From: Triplophysa rosa
Lineage: Eukaryota > Chordata > Actinopteri > Cypriniformes > Nemacheilidae
Assembly (NCBI RefSeq): GCF_024868665.1
Contig: NC_079893.1
Coordinates: 12,664,742-12,728,741 of the forward strand
DNA: 64,000 nucleotides
Direction: 5' to 3'
How positions within the stretch are numbered: position 1 is the stretch's first letter; each line of letters opens with the position of its first letter. The notes below the pieces were generated by a model. The model saw only the letters and a list, made by a program, of their open reading frames with translations, had not been told where the DNA came from and ran no database searches. Positions 41,817 through 53,965 of this stretch are shown one piece after another. The position numbers and the translations under genes are program-made.

Positions 41817-42765
41817 GTTTTTGGACAACTTTATTCACTTAAGTTTCTAATCCCAGACTTGTTAATTGGTGCAACTAAAATATTTTAAAACTTTTAAACA
41901 TTAGAATGGTCTTTTCTGTTCTGTTTCTTTTTCAAAACAGCATCATGGCATTTGCTGCTTTATCAATTACAGAAGCATCCGTATTGATACAGGTATCAGC
42001 AAGGAATGCATCGCGATATACAGTATTTCTGTATTGATGTTTTGAGCACAGCCATATTTAAAGCCTTGTTCCATGTGCCCCTTTCATACTTTGAGCACCT
42101 GCTCCTTTAAAGATCTCTGCACGGCCCTGTGATAGTGGGAGACTTAACAGCTTTAACAACCTTCTCAGACTCTTCTGAATGTAATTATAAAGCTCTTATA
42201 CATTAATTTTATAAGCAGAGGTATGTGGAGGTGAACTGATATTAACGTTAATATATCATATATTAGGCTATGATATGAACTACCTCTCAGGCAACGTTAA
42301 ATAACTTAAAGATTTACTGAGATGAAATAATATACCAATATTTATCCACTTGGACATTGTTGTCCTCATTTTACTTGTCAGTTAACATGTTTTTCATTTT
42401 CTTGTTCTTTTCTGCGCCTCGGGACGTTTCTTTGCTCGATCCATTTGGTCATGTGACTGTCACAGAGTGAGAGGTTTATATAATAACTTGATTAAATAAA
42501 ATATATTTTAAACTTGTTTAAAATGCTAGAAAAAAATCTTAATTCCTAAAACGCTTTATATAATTGTATATAATTAACTTATTATATAATTACTTTTAAT
42601 AAAAAAGTCAAATAATATTTTGGCACAATCCCCCCTTGTGTGGCGCCCCTATGCACCACATATACTGCATACCCTATTTTTGTGCCACTGCGTATATCCC
42701 TGTATTTTGTGCATTCTGCCCATCTCTATAGTGAGTTTGTCCACTGAGTCTGTATGTTGTCAACG
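41817..42765. other. Non-coding DNA in duplication unit 1
   Basis: AT-rich sequence with one fragment (GTGGCGCCCCTATGCACCAC near 42650) that may derive from a DNA transposon. The same sequence is at 48468-49324 in unit 2. No gene seen. Confidence 0.45.
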
Positions 42766-45700
42766 TTAATGTTGTAATTGTGTTGAGTGTGATTCTGTCA
42801 GTACTGTTGTGGTTGAGACCATCAGTAGATGCAGTAGCACTGTAACATCAGGACTGAAGCTCTGGACCAGCTGACAGAGAGGATTAATTTCTTTGCTCAT
42901 ATCGTGGTGTTTCAGGGCTTTAGAATGATATGAGTGAGGGTCACTGTGTTTTAGATGTTTCCAGAATGTGATTGCCTTTTTTTCTATCTTTAGGATCAGT
43001 GGATATTTGCCTAATTCTGCCCTGTATGCATTGTTTGTTGTGTGTTGGCGCACTTGGAAGACATTTTGACAGAGTTCTGTATGCAGGCTCTCAATTGGAT
43101 GTTTTTCTCATTTAGTAATATCTTGATTTGGATTTGTCAGTGGACCCCAAACTTTACTGCCATAGAGAGCAATCAGTTCAATTACTGATTCTAATATTTT
43201 CAGCCAAATCCTATTGGGATTTCTATAGGACGTTTGATGGCAAAGAAGGCCGTGCTTGCTTTATCTCTCAGTTCATTTACTGTAGGATTAAAGTTTTTTT
43301 AAAGATTTTTAAACCCAAGTAATTGTAGTGTGATGTGTGTGTTATGGGGTTTGTTCCTAATGTAAATGTGTGTTGTGATAGTTGGGATCTGGATCTTTTC
43401 TGAAAGGTGATCATTTTAGTTTTACTGAGGTTAACTGTCAGGGCTCAGGTCTGACATTATTGTTCTAGCAGGTCCAGGTTCTGTTGTAAGCCGTGTTGAG
43501 TGGGAGACAACAGAACCAGATCATCTGCATACAGAAGACATTTGATTTGTGAGTCATACAGTGAGACGCTTTTTTAAAGTCTATAAAGCATGCATATATT
43601 TGACCTTTATCTTGGTTAACATGTTTTTCAATTAGAGTATGAAGCGTGCAGATGTGATCGGTTGGATACGCTTCTGTCACCCTTCCCCGAGGATGGTACT
43701 CCTCTGGTGGTACTTGGAGACTTCAATATCCACCTTGAAAAACGCAGGCTGTCGACTTCAACAACCTGACTGCATCGTTTGACCTCAATCGAGTTCCCAC
43801 TTCAGCAACTCATAAGTCTGGTAATCAACTAGATCTTATCTACACACGCTACTGCTCCACTCATCACTCCCTGGTCACCCCGCTGCACACGTCGGATCAT
43901 TTCCTCATCACTCTTGATCTCGACCTAACTTCCCCAGACACTACACATGCTTCCCAACTGGTTATATTCCGACGCAACCTACGTACACTCTCTCCCTCCC
44001 GCTTATCCTCTGCTGTCTCCGCCACACACCCTCCCTCTGAACAGCTCTCTCTCTCTCTTGGATATTAACAGTGCCATCGACACGCTTTTCTCCACACTTA
44101 CCTCTTTCTTAGACAGCTTATGCCCCCTTACATCCAGGCCATCTTGTGCATCCCCTTCTGCCCCCTGGTTATCTGATGTTCTACACGAGCATCACGCCAC
44201 GCTCAGGTCTGCTGAGAGAAAGTGGCGCAAATCTAAAGAACCCACTGACCTCAGTCTCTAGCAGTCTCTCCTCTCTTCTTTCTCTGCTGATGTCTCCTTT
44301 GCGAAAACTCAGTACTGCCATGCTAAAATCAACAACTCGCCTAACTCTCGTACTCTCTTTAAGACCTTCTCTACTCTTCTTTGCCCGCCTTCCCCCTTAC
44401 CTGCATCGGACTTAACAGCTGATGATTTTGCATCTTTCTTCATAAAGAAAACTACCACCATCAGCAGTCAGTTCTCTGCGCCGCCGCCTCTTCATCATGC
44501 CCAAACCCCCGACACATGCTCGCTCCCCTCTTTCTCCCTCCTATCTGAAGATGATGTTTCCAAGGTCATGTCTTCGAACCACCCAACGACCTGCCCGCTA
44601 GATCCCATCCCCACTCATCTCCTCCAGGCCATCTCTCCATCGGTTGTTCCCACTCTGACCCATTAGCAACCATTATCAACTCGTCAACTCTGACATTATC
44701 AACTCGTCTCTCACCACTGGCACATTTCCCGCAGTCTTCAAAGAAACCCATATTACCCCACTACTGAAGAAACCCACTCTTAATCCTGCACTGTTAGATA
44801 ACTACAGACCGGTATATGTCCTCAAGAGCGGTCATTCCACTGAGACTGCGCTGCTCTCTGTCATTGAATCCCTGAGACTGGCAAGAGCTGCCTCTAACTC
44901 ATCTGTACTCATCCTACTGGATCTATCTGCCACCTTTGACACCGTTAACCACCACATCCTCCTGTCGACCCTCATGGCTATGGATGTCTCCGGAATGGTG
45001 CTACAATGGTTCATGTCTTACCTCTCAGGTAGGTCATTTAGAGAATCCTGGAGAGGTGAGGTCTCTGAGTCCCAACACCTCGATACAGGAGTGCCTCAGG
45101 GCTCAGTGCTTGGGCCGTTGCTCTTTTCTGTATACATGACATCCCTTGGCTCTGTCATTCGGAAACATGGCTTTTCCTATCACTGCTATGCTTATGATAC
45201 ACAACTCCACCTGTCATTTCAGCCTGACGATCCGACTGTTTCTGCACGCATTTCAGCATGCCTGAGTGACATTTCGCTCTGGATGAAAGACCATCACCTG
45301 CAGCTGAACCTTGCTAAAACAGAACTGCTTGTAATCCCGTCCCACCCTAGGATCCATTACAACTTCTCCATTCAACTGGGCTCATCAAACATCACATCTT
45401 CCAGAACAGACAGACACCTGGGAGTGGTGATCGATGATCAGCTAAACTTCACAGATCAGGTTGCCAGCACCACTCAGTCCTGTAGATTCATCCTCTACAA
45501 TATCAGGGAAATGAGACATTTCCTATCTCAGCATGCTACGCAGGTCCTAGTCCAGGCTCTTGTTCTGTCCAGACTGGACTATTGCAATGCGCTACTAGCT
45601 AGACTTCCTGCTTGCACAACAAAACCTCTACAGATGATCCAGGATGCAGCAGCAAGAGTGGTCTTCAATAAACCGAAGAGAGCACACGACACCCCTCTCT

Positions 45701-46980
45701 ACATTAAGTTACATTGGCTCCCTATAGTCGCTCGCATCAAATTCAAGACTCTGCTCCTGGCCTACAAGACCACTACTGCTTCACTCACTAATGCAGACTT
45801 ATGTACCCTCCAGATCCTTACGCTCTGCAAACGAACGGCGTCTTGTGGTGCCATCCCAAAAAGGTAAAAAATCTCTCTCTCGAACCTTCTCTGGATCGGT
45901 TCCACATTTGTGGAATGATCTGCCTGCTGCTACAAGATCAGCAGATTCTGTGGCCGTCTTTAAGAATCGGCTGAAAACACATCTCTTCCGTCAGCACCTG
46001 ACCGATCATTTCTGATTTCTATATCTTTTCTACTCGATCTATATATATATATATAAAATCTTAAAAAACTTAGCTCTGTACACTGTAGTAGGCTTTGTGA
46101 GACATGTTTTATTGCACTTATGCTTTTTGTTGTCCTAATGCTGTCCCAATTGCTTCCATTGTTTACCCAACTTGTAAGTCGCTTTGGATAAAAGAGTCTG
46201 CTAAATGAATATATTTAAATGTAATGTAAATGTCTAAGAGTCAAGCGTTTATTAAACTACAGAATATCTCAGTTTTTAAAGATTGGTGTTATCAAGCCTT
46301 GATTCCAGATGTCAGGGAAGTGATCTACACTCATAATCACGTTAAATAGTTTTAAAATGGCCTGTTGGAATTGACTGTTTGTATGTTTTATCATTTCGGT
46401 TAAAATCCCATCAGGTCCAGATGCTTATTTTGCTTAAAGGTTTATGATTTTGTCTTCAAGTTTTTTATTCAGTCATTGGGAAGTCTAATGAGTTTTGATT
46501 AACTTTGATTGCTAATTCTAGTTTATCTAATTGTTTGATTGTTTGATTTTTCTCACAGTTTGTGTCTGTATGTACTTGATTAAACAATGTTTGGAAATGA
46601 CTTTTCCATATTTCATTTTACTCATATTTTCCCATTTTGAATTGCCAATTCTCCATGATAATTTTTTTCTGATTGTCCCAATTATCCCAGAATTTATTTG
46701 TATTGACTGACTTCTCGATTATTGTCAGCTGCTTTTGGGTTTATAGGGATTTTTTGGTTCTGAGTGTATGTTTGTATTGTTTTAATGTTTCACAGTAAAG
46801 AAGTCGAATCTCTGCATTATTTGGATCTCTGTGTTTCTGGTTTGACAATCTTTGCGAAAGGTTTGATGATCATGATCGAACCAGTTTTTGACATTTTTGG
46901 ATATCTGATTTTTTTCCAGTTTTTGTTTTTAATTTTGATTGTTTTGCAGATTTTTCAAATATGAAATGTATGTGTTTTAC
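42766..46980 (-). mobile_element. Old minus-strand LINE, split by an L2 copy (unit 1)
   Basis: Three decayed pieces are recognisable on the minus strand. The RT start SGPDGILTEMIKH, then IWNQGLITPI, lies near 46410-46270. RT palm FR is TDHICTLHTLIEKHVNQDKG, then YACFIDFKKA (43660-43560). The C-terminal part TTNNAYRAELGKYPLILKIE lies in 43053-42766. The L2 copy at 43681-46231 interrupts it just before the palm motif. Many stops are present. The clade is not assigned with certainty (I/Nimb-like from recalled similarity). Confidence 0.7.
43681..46231 (+). mobile_element. L2-type LINE copy, decayed (unit 1)
   Basis: The endonuclease remnant GTPLVVLGDFNIHLEK is at 43695. The RT is mostly in the frame 44974-45867 with GVPQGSVLGPLLFSVYMTSL and the C-terminal LHWLPI, then WNDLPAATRSADSVAVF. 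The 3' end has CTTGTAAGTCGCTTTGGATA and AAATGTA-type units near 46200-46231. The palm motif reads YAYD here instead of YADD, and frame breaks occur at 43767, 44259, 44665 and 45867. It is not functional. Confidence 0.85.
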
Positions 46981-47072
46981 AGCAAGATTGACACATTCTT
47001 TAGTGTGATCATAGGTTTGATTAAGAAATTTTATAATGGCATTTTTATTTTTTGACTGCCAAGTGCTTTCTG

Positions 47073-47095
47073 TCTCTCTCTCTCTCTCTCTCTCT
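47073..47095. repeat. (TC)n tract before the Tx1-like LINE (unit 1)
   Basis: About 11 TC units directly precede the 5' end (GGTGCATGCTGGGAGTG) of a Tx1-like LINE. The duplicate is at 53722-53744. Confidence 0.9.
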
Positions 47096-48093
47096 GGTGC
47101 ATGCTGGGAGTGAGCGGAGCGGCTGAGGGTGGTGTGAGCGTGTGGCTCGTAGCTCTTTTTTTGTTGTTCATTTATTTGCTTTGGTTTACTGGTTTATTTT
47201 GTAGATTTTTGGTTGTTTATTTATATTTATATATATATATATATATTTTTGTTTGGGGTGTTTTGATCTAGGTGTTGGTTGTTTGGAGGGGGGTTTTTCC
47301 CGCGTGAGCGTGGGGCATGGCGGCTCCGAGAGCGCATGCTTTGAGCTCACTCACGCGTCGTCATGGCGTGAAAGTGGCGTCGAATGTGAATGTTGAGAGC
47401 TGTTGTCTGGCTGTTGGAGAAGTAGTCGGTCATGAAAATATTCTGTCGGCTTCTAGAATGAACAGTGCCATTGTAATCTTTCTGAACACGATCGAGAAAG
47501 CAAATGAAGTAGTTCAGAAAGGCATTGTGCTTGATGGTGTATTTATTTCTGTCCTACCACTTTCCGTACCGTCAAAAAGGGTCACTCTTTCGAATATTCC
47601 ACCGTTTATAAGTGATGATGTTTTAACACAGGCGCTGACTCGCTATGGTAAATTAGTCTCCTCGATTAAAAAAATCCCAATCGGTCGAGCTTCTCCTCTT
47701 CTGAAACATGTTGTTTCTTTCAGACGTTCGGTGTACATGATTGTGAATAATGATTCTGACTTAGATCTCGCGCTGAATTTCCGTGTGGATGACTATGATT
47801 ATGTGGTTTTTGTCACCACGGAAAAAATTAAATGCTTCGGCTGTGGGAAAGTAGGACATCTGGTCCGTGCTTGTCCGAATAAGATGGCGGAAGAAAATCG
47901 TACAGCTGTCGAGGAAGGCGAAGCTAACAATCTCATAGTTCCTGCGGCTTCGATAAGCGATGAGGCTGGAGAAGCCTCAATCGGAATGGAGCCTGCAGCG
48001 GTACAAGCAAACGAACTTGGCGAAGTCCAATGTGCGGAGTCTGAAATGGAACCTTTGGTTTCAGTGGAGGAGGAAAGTCAAAACGTTTCGAAT
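47096..48093 (+). mobile_element. Tx1-like LINE, 5' part only (unit 1)
   Basis: 5' UTR and most of ORF1 (47317-48092), cut off at the N at 48094. In this copy ORF1 reads through the position where the unit 2 copy has a TAG stop (VSVEEESQNVS against VSVE-stop). The CCHC knuckle CFGCGKVGHLVRAC is intact. Confidence 0.85.
47317..48092 (+). CDS. Tx1-like LINE ORF1, 3'-truncated by the assembly join
   Basis: The RNA-binding ORF1 protein of L1/Tx1-group LINEs coats element RNA and forms the RNP. It starts MAAPRAHALSSLTRRHGVKV. An RRM-like region spans about 85-165 (KRVTLSNIPPFISDDVLTQA, SFRRSVYMIV), followed by a CCHC zinc knuckle at about 180-193. The acidic tail ends where the sequence meets the N at 48094. 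The equivalent protein at 59782 is 427 residues, so about 170 residues are missing here. Confidence 0.8.
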
Positions 48094-48094
48094 N
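48094..48094. other. Single undetermined base at the duplication junction
   Basis: The N separates the end of unit 1 (...TTTCGAAT) from the start of unit 2 (TTTAAAGGGAAGAC). The left sequence continues, without a break, at 54743 in unit 2. Confidence 0.85.
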
Positions 48095-49324
48095 TTTAAA
48101 GGGAAGACAAACGAGGGATAACGACACGGGGCAGGTGTGGGTAATCAAACACTTAGGGAAGGATAACGAGGAAACGAGATGGCGGGAACAGAGACGAGAC
48201 ACTGGAAAAACACATGAGAGGTAAAAACATAAACATCTCATGGCCTTCCCACATAAAACCCAAGGACTCTGCCCCGATCCCACCACACGACTAGAATTTC
48301 ATAAACAAGACGGTGGGACCGTGACAGAGATCTGTTTGGTTACTGACATTCTTCCAAATATCTTTTGAAGTGTTCAACAGAACAAAACATTTACACAGGT
48401 TTGGAATAACCTGTGCGTGAGTAAATGATGACAGAATTTTCATTTTTGGGTGAACTATCCCTTTAAGGTTTTTGGACAACTTTATTCACTTAAGTTTCTA
48501 ATCCCAGACTTGTTAATTGGTGCAACTAAAATATTTTAAAACTTTTAAACATTAGAATGGTCTTTTCTGTTCTGTTTCTTTTTCAAAACAGCATCATGGC
48601 ATTTGCTGCTTTATCAATTACAGAAGCATCCGTATTGATACAGGTATCAGCAAGGAATGCATCGCGATATACAGTATTTCTGTATTGATGTTTTGAGCAC
48701 AGCCATATTTAAAGCCTTGTTCCATGTGCCCCTTTCATACTTTGAGCACCTGCTCCTTTAAAGATCTCTGCACGGCCCTGTGATAGTGGGAGACTTAACA
48801 GCTTTAACAACCTTCTCAGACTCTTCTGAATGTAATTATAAAGCTCTTATACATTAATTTTATAAGCAGAGGTATGTGGAGGTGAACTGATATTAACGTT
48901 AATATATCATATATTAGGCTATGATATGAACTACCTCTCAGGCAACGTTAAATAACTTAAAGATTTACTGAGATGAAATAATATACCAATATTTATCCAC
49001 TTGGACATTGTTGTCCTCATTTTACTTGTCAGTTAACATGTTTTTCATTTTCTTGTTCTTTTCTGCGCCTCGGGACGTTTCTTTGCTCGATCCATTTGGT
49101 CATGTGACTGTCACAGAGTGAGAGGTTTATATAATAACTTGATTAAATAAAATATATTTTAAACTTGTTTAAAATGCTAGAAAAAAATCTTAATTCCTAA
49201 AACGCTTTATATAATTGTATATAATTAATGTATTATATAATTACTTTTAATAAAAAAGTCAAATAATATTTTGGCACAATCCCCCCTTGTGTGGCGCCCC
49301 TATGCACCACATGTACTGCATACC

Positions 49325-52300
49325 CTATTTTTGTGCCACTGCGTATATCCCTGTATTTTGTGCATTCTGCCCATCTCTATAGTGAGTTTGTCCACTGAGT
49401 CTGTATGTTGTCAACGTTAATGTTGTAATTGTGTTCAGTGTGATTCTGTCAGTATTGTTGTGGTTGAGAGCATCAGTAGATGTTAGCACTGTAACATCAG
49501 GACTGAAGCTCTGGACCAGCTGACAGAGAGGATTAATTTCTTTGCTCATATCGTGGTGTTTCAGGGCTTTAGAATGATATGAGTGAGGGTCACTGTGTTT
49601 TAGATGTTTCCAGAATGTGATTGCCTTTTTTTCTATCTTTAGGATCAGTGGATATTTGCCTAATTCTGCCCTGTATGCATTGTTTGTTGTGTGTTGGCGC
49701 ACTTGTAAGACATTTTGACAGAGTTCTGTATGCAGGCTCTCAATTGGATGTTTTTCTCATTTAGTAATATCTTGATTTGGATTTTTCAGTGGACCCCAAA
49801 CTTTACTGCCATAGAGAGCAATCAGTTCAATTACTGATTCTAATATTTTCAGCCAAATCCTATTGGGATTTCTATAGGACGTTTGATGGCAAAGAAGGCC
49901 GTGCTTGCTTTATCTCTCAGTTCATTTACTGTAGGATTAAAGTTTTTTTAAAGATTTTTAAACCCAAGTAATTGTAGTGTGATGTGTGTGTTATGGGGTT
50001 TGTGCCTAATGTAAATGTGTGTTGTGATAGTTGGGATCTGGATTTTTTCTGAAAGGTGATCATTTTAGTTTTACTGAGGTTAACTGTCAGGGCTCAGGTC
50101 TGACATTATTGTTCTAGCAGGTCCAGGTTCTGTTGTAAGCCGTGTTGAGTGGGAGACAACAGAACCAGATCATCTGCATACAGAAGACATTTGATTTGTG
50201 AGTCATACAGTGAGACGCTTTTTTAAAGTCTATAAAGCATGCATATATTTGACCTTTATCTTGGTTAACATGTTTTTCAATTAGAGTATGAAGCGTGCAG
50301 ATGTGATCGGTTGGATACGCTTCTGTCACCCTTCCCCGAGGATGGTACTCCTCTGGTGGTACTTGGAGACTTCAATATCCACCTTGAAAAACGCAGGCTG
50401 TCGACTTCAACAACCTGACTGCATCGTTTGACCTCAAACGAGTTCCCACTTCAGCAACTCATAAGTTTGGTAATCAACTAGATCTTATCTACACACGCTA
50501 CTGCTCCACTCATCACTCCCTGGTCACCCCGCTGCACACGTCGGATCATTTCCTCATCACTCTTGATCTCGACCTAACTTCCCCAGACACTACACATGCT
50601 TCCCAACTGGTTACATTCCGACGCAACCTACGTACACTCTCTCCCTCCCGTTTATCCTCTGCTGTCTCCGCCACACACCCTCCCTCTGAACAGCTCTCTC
50701 TCTCTCTTGGATATTAACAGTGCCATCGACACGCTTTTCTCCACACTTACCTCTTTCTTAGACAGCTTATGCCCCCTTACATCCAGGCCATCTTGTGCAT
50801 CCCCTTCTGCCCCCTGGTTATCTGATGTTCTACACGAGCATCACGCCACGCTCAGGTCTGCTGAGAGAAAGTGGCGCAAATCTAAAGAACCCACTGACCT
50901 CAGTCTCTAGCAGTCTCTCCTCTCTTCTTTCTCTGCTGATGTCTCCTTTGCGAAAACTCAGTACTGCCATGCTAAAATCAACAACTCGCCTAACTCTCGT
51001 ACTCTCTTTAAGACCTTCTCTACTCTTCTTTGCCCGCCTTCCCCCTTACCTGCATCGGACTTAACAGCTGATGATTTTGCATCTTTCTTCATAAAGAAAA
51101 CTACCACCATCAGCAGTCAGTTCTCTGCGCCGCCGCCTCTTCATCATGCCCAAACCCCCGACACATGCTCGCTCCCCTCTTTCTCCCTCCTATCTGAAGA
51201 TGATGTTTCCAAGGTCATGTCTTCGAACCACCCAACGACCTGCCCGCTAGATCCCATCCCCACTCATCTCCTCCAGGCCATCTCTCCATCGGTTGTTCCC
51301 ACTCTGACCCATTAGCAACCATTATCAACTCGTCAACTCTGACATTATCAACTCGTCTCTCACCACTGGCACATTTCCCGCAGTCTTCAAAGAAACCCAT
51401 ATTACCCCACTACTGAAGAAACCCACTCTTAATCCTGCACTGTTAGATAACTACAGACCGGTATATGTCCTCAAGAGCGGTCATTCCACTGAGACTGCGC
51501 TGCTCTCTGTCATTGAATCCCTGAGGCTGGCAAGAGCTGCCTCGAACTCATCTGTACTCATCCTACTGGATTTATCTGCCACCTTTGACACCGTTAACCA
51601 CCACATCCTCCTGTCGACCCTCATGGCTATGGATGTCTCCGGAATGGTGCTACAATGGTTCATGTCTTACCTCTCAGGTAGGTCATTTAGAGTATCCTGG
51701 AGAGGTGAGGTCTCTGAGTCCCAACACCTCGATACAGGAGTGCCTCAGGGCTCAGTGCTTGGGCCGTTGCTCTTTTCTGTATACATGACATCCCTTGGCT
51801 CTGTCATTCGGAAACATGGCTTTTCCTATCACTGCTATGCGGATGATACACAACTCCACCTGTCATTTCAGCCTGACGATCCGACTGTTTCTGCACGCAT
51901 TTCAGCATGCCTGAGTGACATTTCGCTCTGGATGAAAGACCATCACCTGCAGCTGAACCTTGCTAAAACAGAACTGCTTGTAATCCCGTCCCACCCTAGG
52001 ATCCATTACAACTTCTCCATTCAACTGGGCTCATCAAACATCACATCTTCCAGAACAGACAGACACCTGGGAGTGGTGATCGATGATCAGCTAAACTTCA
52101 CAGATCAGGTTGCCAGCATCACTCAGTCCTGTAGATTCATCCTCTACAATATCAGGGAAATGAGACATTTCCTATCTCAGCATGCTACGCAGGTCCTAGT
52201 CCAGGCTCTTGTTCTGTCCAGACTGGACTATTGCAATGCGCTACTAGCTAGACTTCCTGCTTGCACAACAAAACCTCTACAGATGATCCAGGATGCAGCA

Positions 52301-53629
52301 GCAAGAGTGGTCTTCAATAAACCGAAGAGAGCACACGACACCCCTCTCTACATTAAGTTACATTGGCTCCCTATAGTCGCTCGCATCAAATTCAAGACTC
52401 TGCTCCTGGCCTACAAGACCACTACTGCTTCACTCACTAATGCAGACTTATGTACCCACCAGATGCTTACGCTCTGCAAACGAACGGCGTCTTGTGGTGC
52501 CATCCCAAAAAGGTAAAAAATCGCTCTCACGAACCTTCTCTGGATCGGTTCCACATTTGTGGAATGATCTGCCTGCTGCTACAAGATCAGCAGATTCTGT
52601 GGCCATCTTTAAGAATCGGCTGAAAACACATCTCTTCCGTCAGCACCTGACCGATCATTTCTGATTTCTATATCTTTTCTACTCGATCTATATATATATA
52701 TATAAAATCTTAAAAAACTTAGCTCTGTACACTGTAGTAGGCTTTGTGAGACATGTTTTATTGCACTTATGCTTTTTGTTGTCCTAATGCTGTCCCAATT
52801 GCTTCCATTGTTTACCCAACTTGTAAGTCGCTTTGGATAAAAGAGTCTGCTAAATGAATACATTTAAATGTAATGTAAATGTCTAAGAGTCTAGCGTTTA
52901 TTAAACTACAGAATATCTCAGTTTTTAAAGATTGGTGTTATCAAGCCTTGATTCCAGATGTCAGGGAAGTGATCTACACTCATAATCACGTTAAATAGTT
53001 TTAAAATGGCCTGTTGGAATTGACTGTTTGTATGTTTTATCATTTCGGTTAAAATCCCATCAGGTCCAGATGCTTATTTTGCTTAAAGGTTTATGATTTT
53101 GTCTTCAAGTTTTTTATTCAGTCATTGGGAAGTCTAATGAGTTTTGATTAACTTTGATTGCTAATTCTAGTTTATCTAATTGTTTGATTGTTTGATTTTT
53201 CTCACAGTTTGTGTCTGTATGTACTTGATTAAACAATGTTTGGAAATGACTTTTCCATATTTCATTTTACTCATATTTTCCCATTTTGAATTGCCAATTC
53301 TCCATGATAATTTTTTTCTGATTGTCCCAATTATCCCAGAATTTATTTGTATTGACTGACTTCTCGATTATTGTCAGCTGCTTTTGGGTTTATAGGGATT
53401 TTTTGGTTCTGAGTGTATGTTTGTATTGTTTTAATGTTTCACAGTAAAGAAGTCGAATCTCTGCATTATTTGGATCTCTGTGTTTCTGGTTTGACAATCT
53501 TTGCGAAAGGTTTGATGATCATGATCGAACCAGTTTTTGACATTTTTGGATATCTGATTTTTTTCCAGTTTTTGTTTTTAATTTTGATTGTTTTGCAGAT
53601 TTTTCAAATATGAAATGTATGTGTTTTAC
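49325..53629 (-). mobile_element. Old minus-strand LINE, split by an L2 copy (unit 2)
   Basis: Same three decayed pieces as 42766-46980, about 6.65 kb on. The C-terminal fragment's frame (49325-49702) is longer here because of small indels. No intact protein. Confidence 0.7.
50330..52880 (+). mobile_element. L2-type LINE copy, decayed (unit 2)
   Basis: Duplicate of 43681-46231. The RT frame 51623-52516 keeps the catalytic YADD (CYADDTQLHLS), which unit 1 has lost. All other frame breaks are shared with unit 1, so they predate the duplication, or the two are alleles. Confidence 0.85.
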
Positions 53630-53721
53630 AGCAAGATTGACACATTCTTTAGTGTGATCATAGGTTTGATTAAGAAATTTTATAATGGCATTTTTATTTT
53701 TTGACTGCCAAGTGCTTTCTG

Positions 53722-53744
53722 TCTCTCTCTCTCTCTCTCTCTCT
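53722..53744. repeat. (TC)n tract before the Tx1-like LINE (unit 2)
   Basis: About 11 TC units, then the LINE 5' end GGTGCATGCTGGGAG. A longer (TC)n tract follows the LINE 3' end at 59553, so this LINE lies within a (TC)n tract. Confidence 0.9.
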
Positions 53745-53965
53745 GGTGCATGCTGGGAGTGAGCGGAGCGGCTGAGGGTGGTGTGAGCGTGTGGCTCGTA
53801 GCTCTTTTTTTGTTGTTCATTTATTTGCTTTGGTTTACTGGTTTATTTTGTAGATTTTTGGTTGTTTATTTATATTTATATATATATATATATATTTTTG
53901 TTTGGGGTGTTTTGATCTAGGTGTTGGTTGTTTGGAGGGGGGTTTTTCCCGCGTGAGCGTGGGGC

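Larger units (their letters stand above)
41444..48093. repeat. 6.65-kb direct duplication, unit 1
   Basis: 41444-48093 matches 48095-54742 base for base at an offset of 6651 falling to 6649, with differences well below a few percent. Examples: GAG against TAG near 48069/54718, TATGCTTATGA against TATGCGGATGA near 45187/51837, and ACTTGGAAG against ACTTGTAAG near 43049/49701. The unit starts inside an LTR and ends inside a LINE ORF1, neither being a natural element boundary. Confidence 0.93.
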
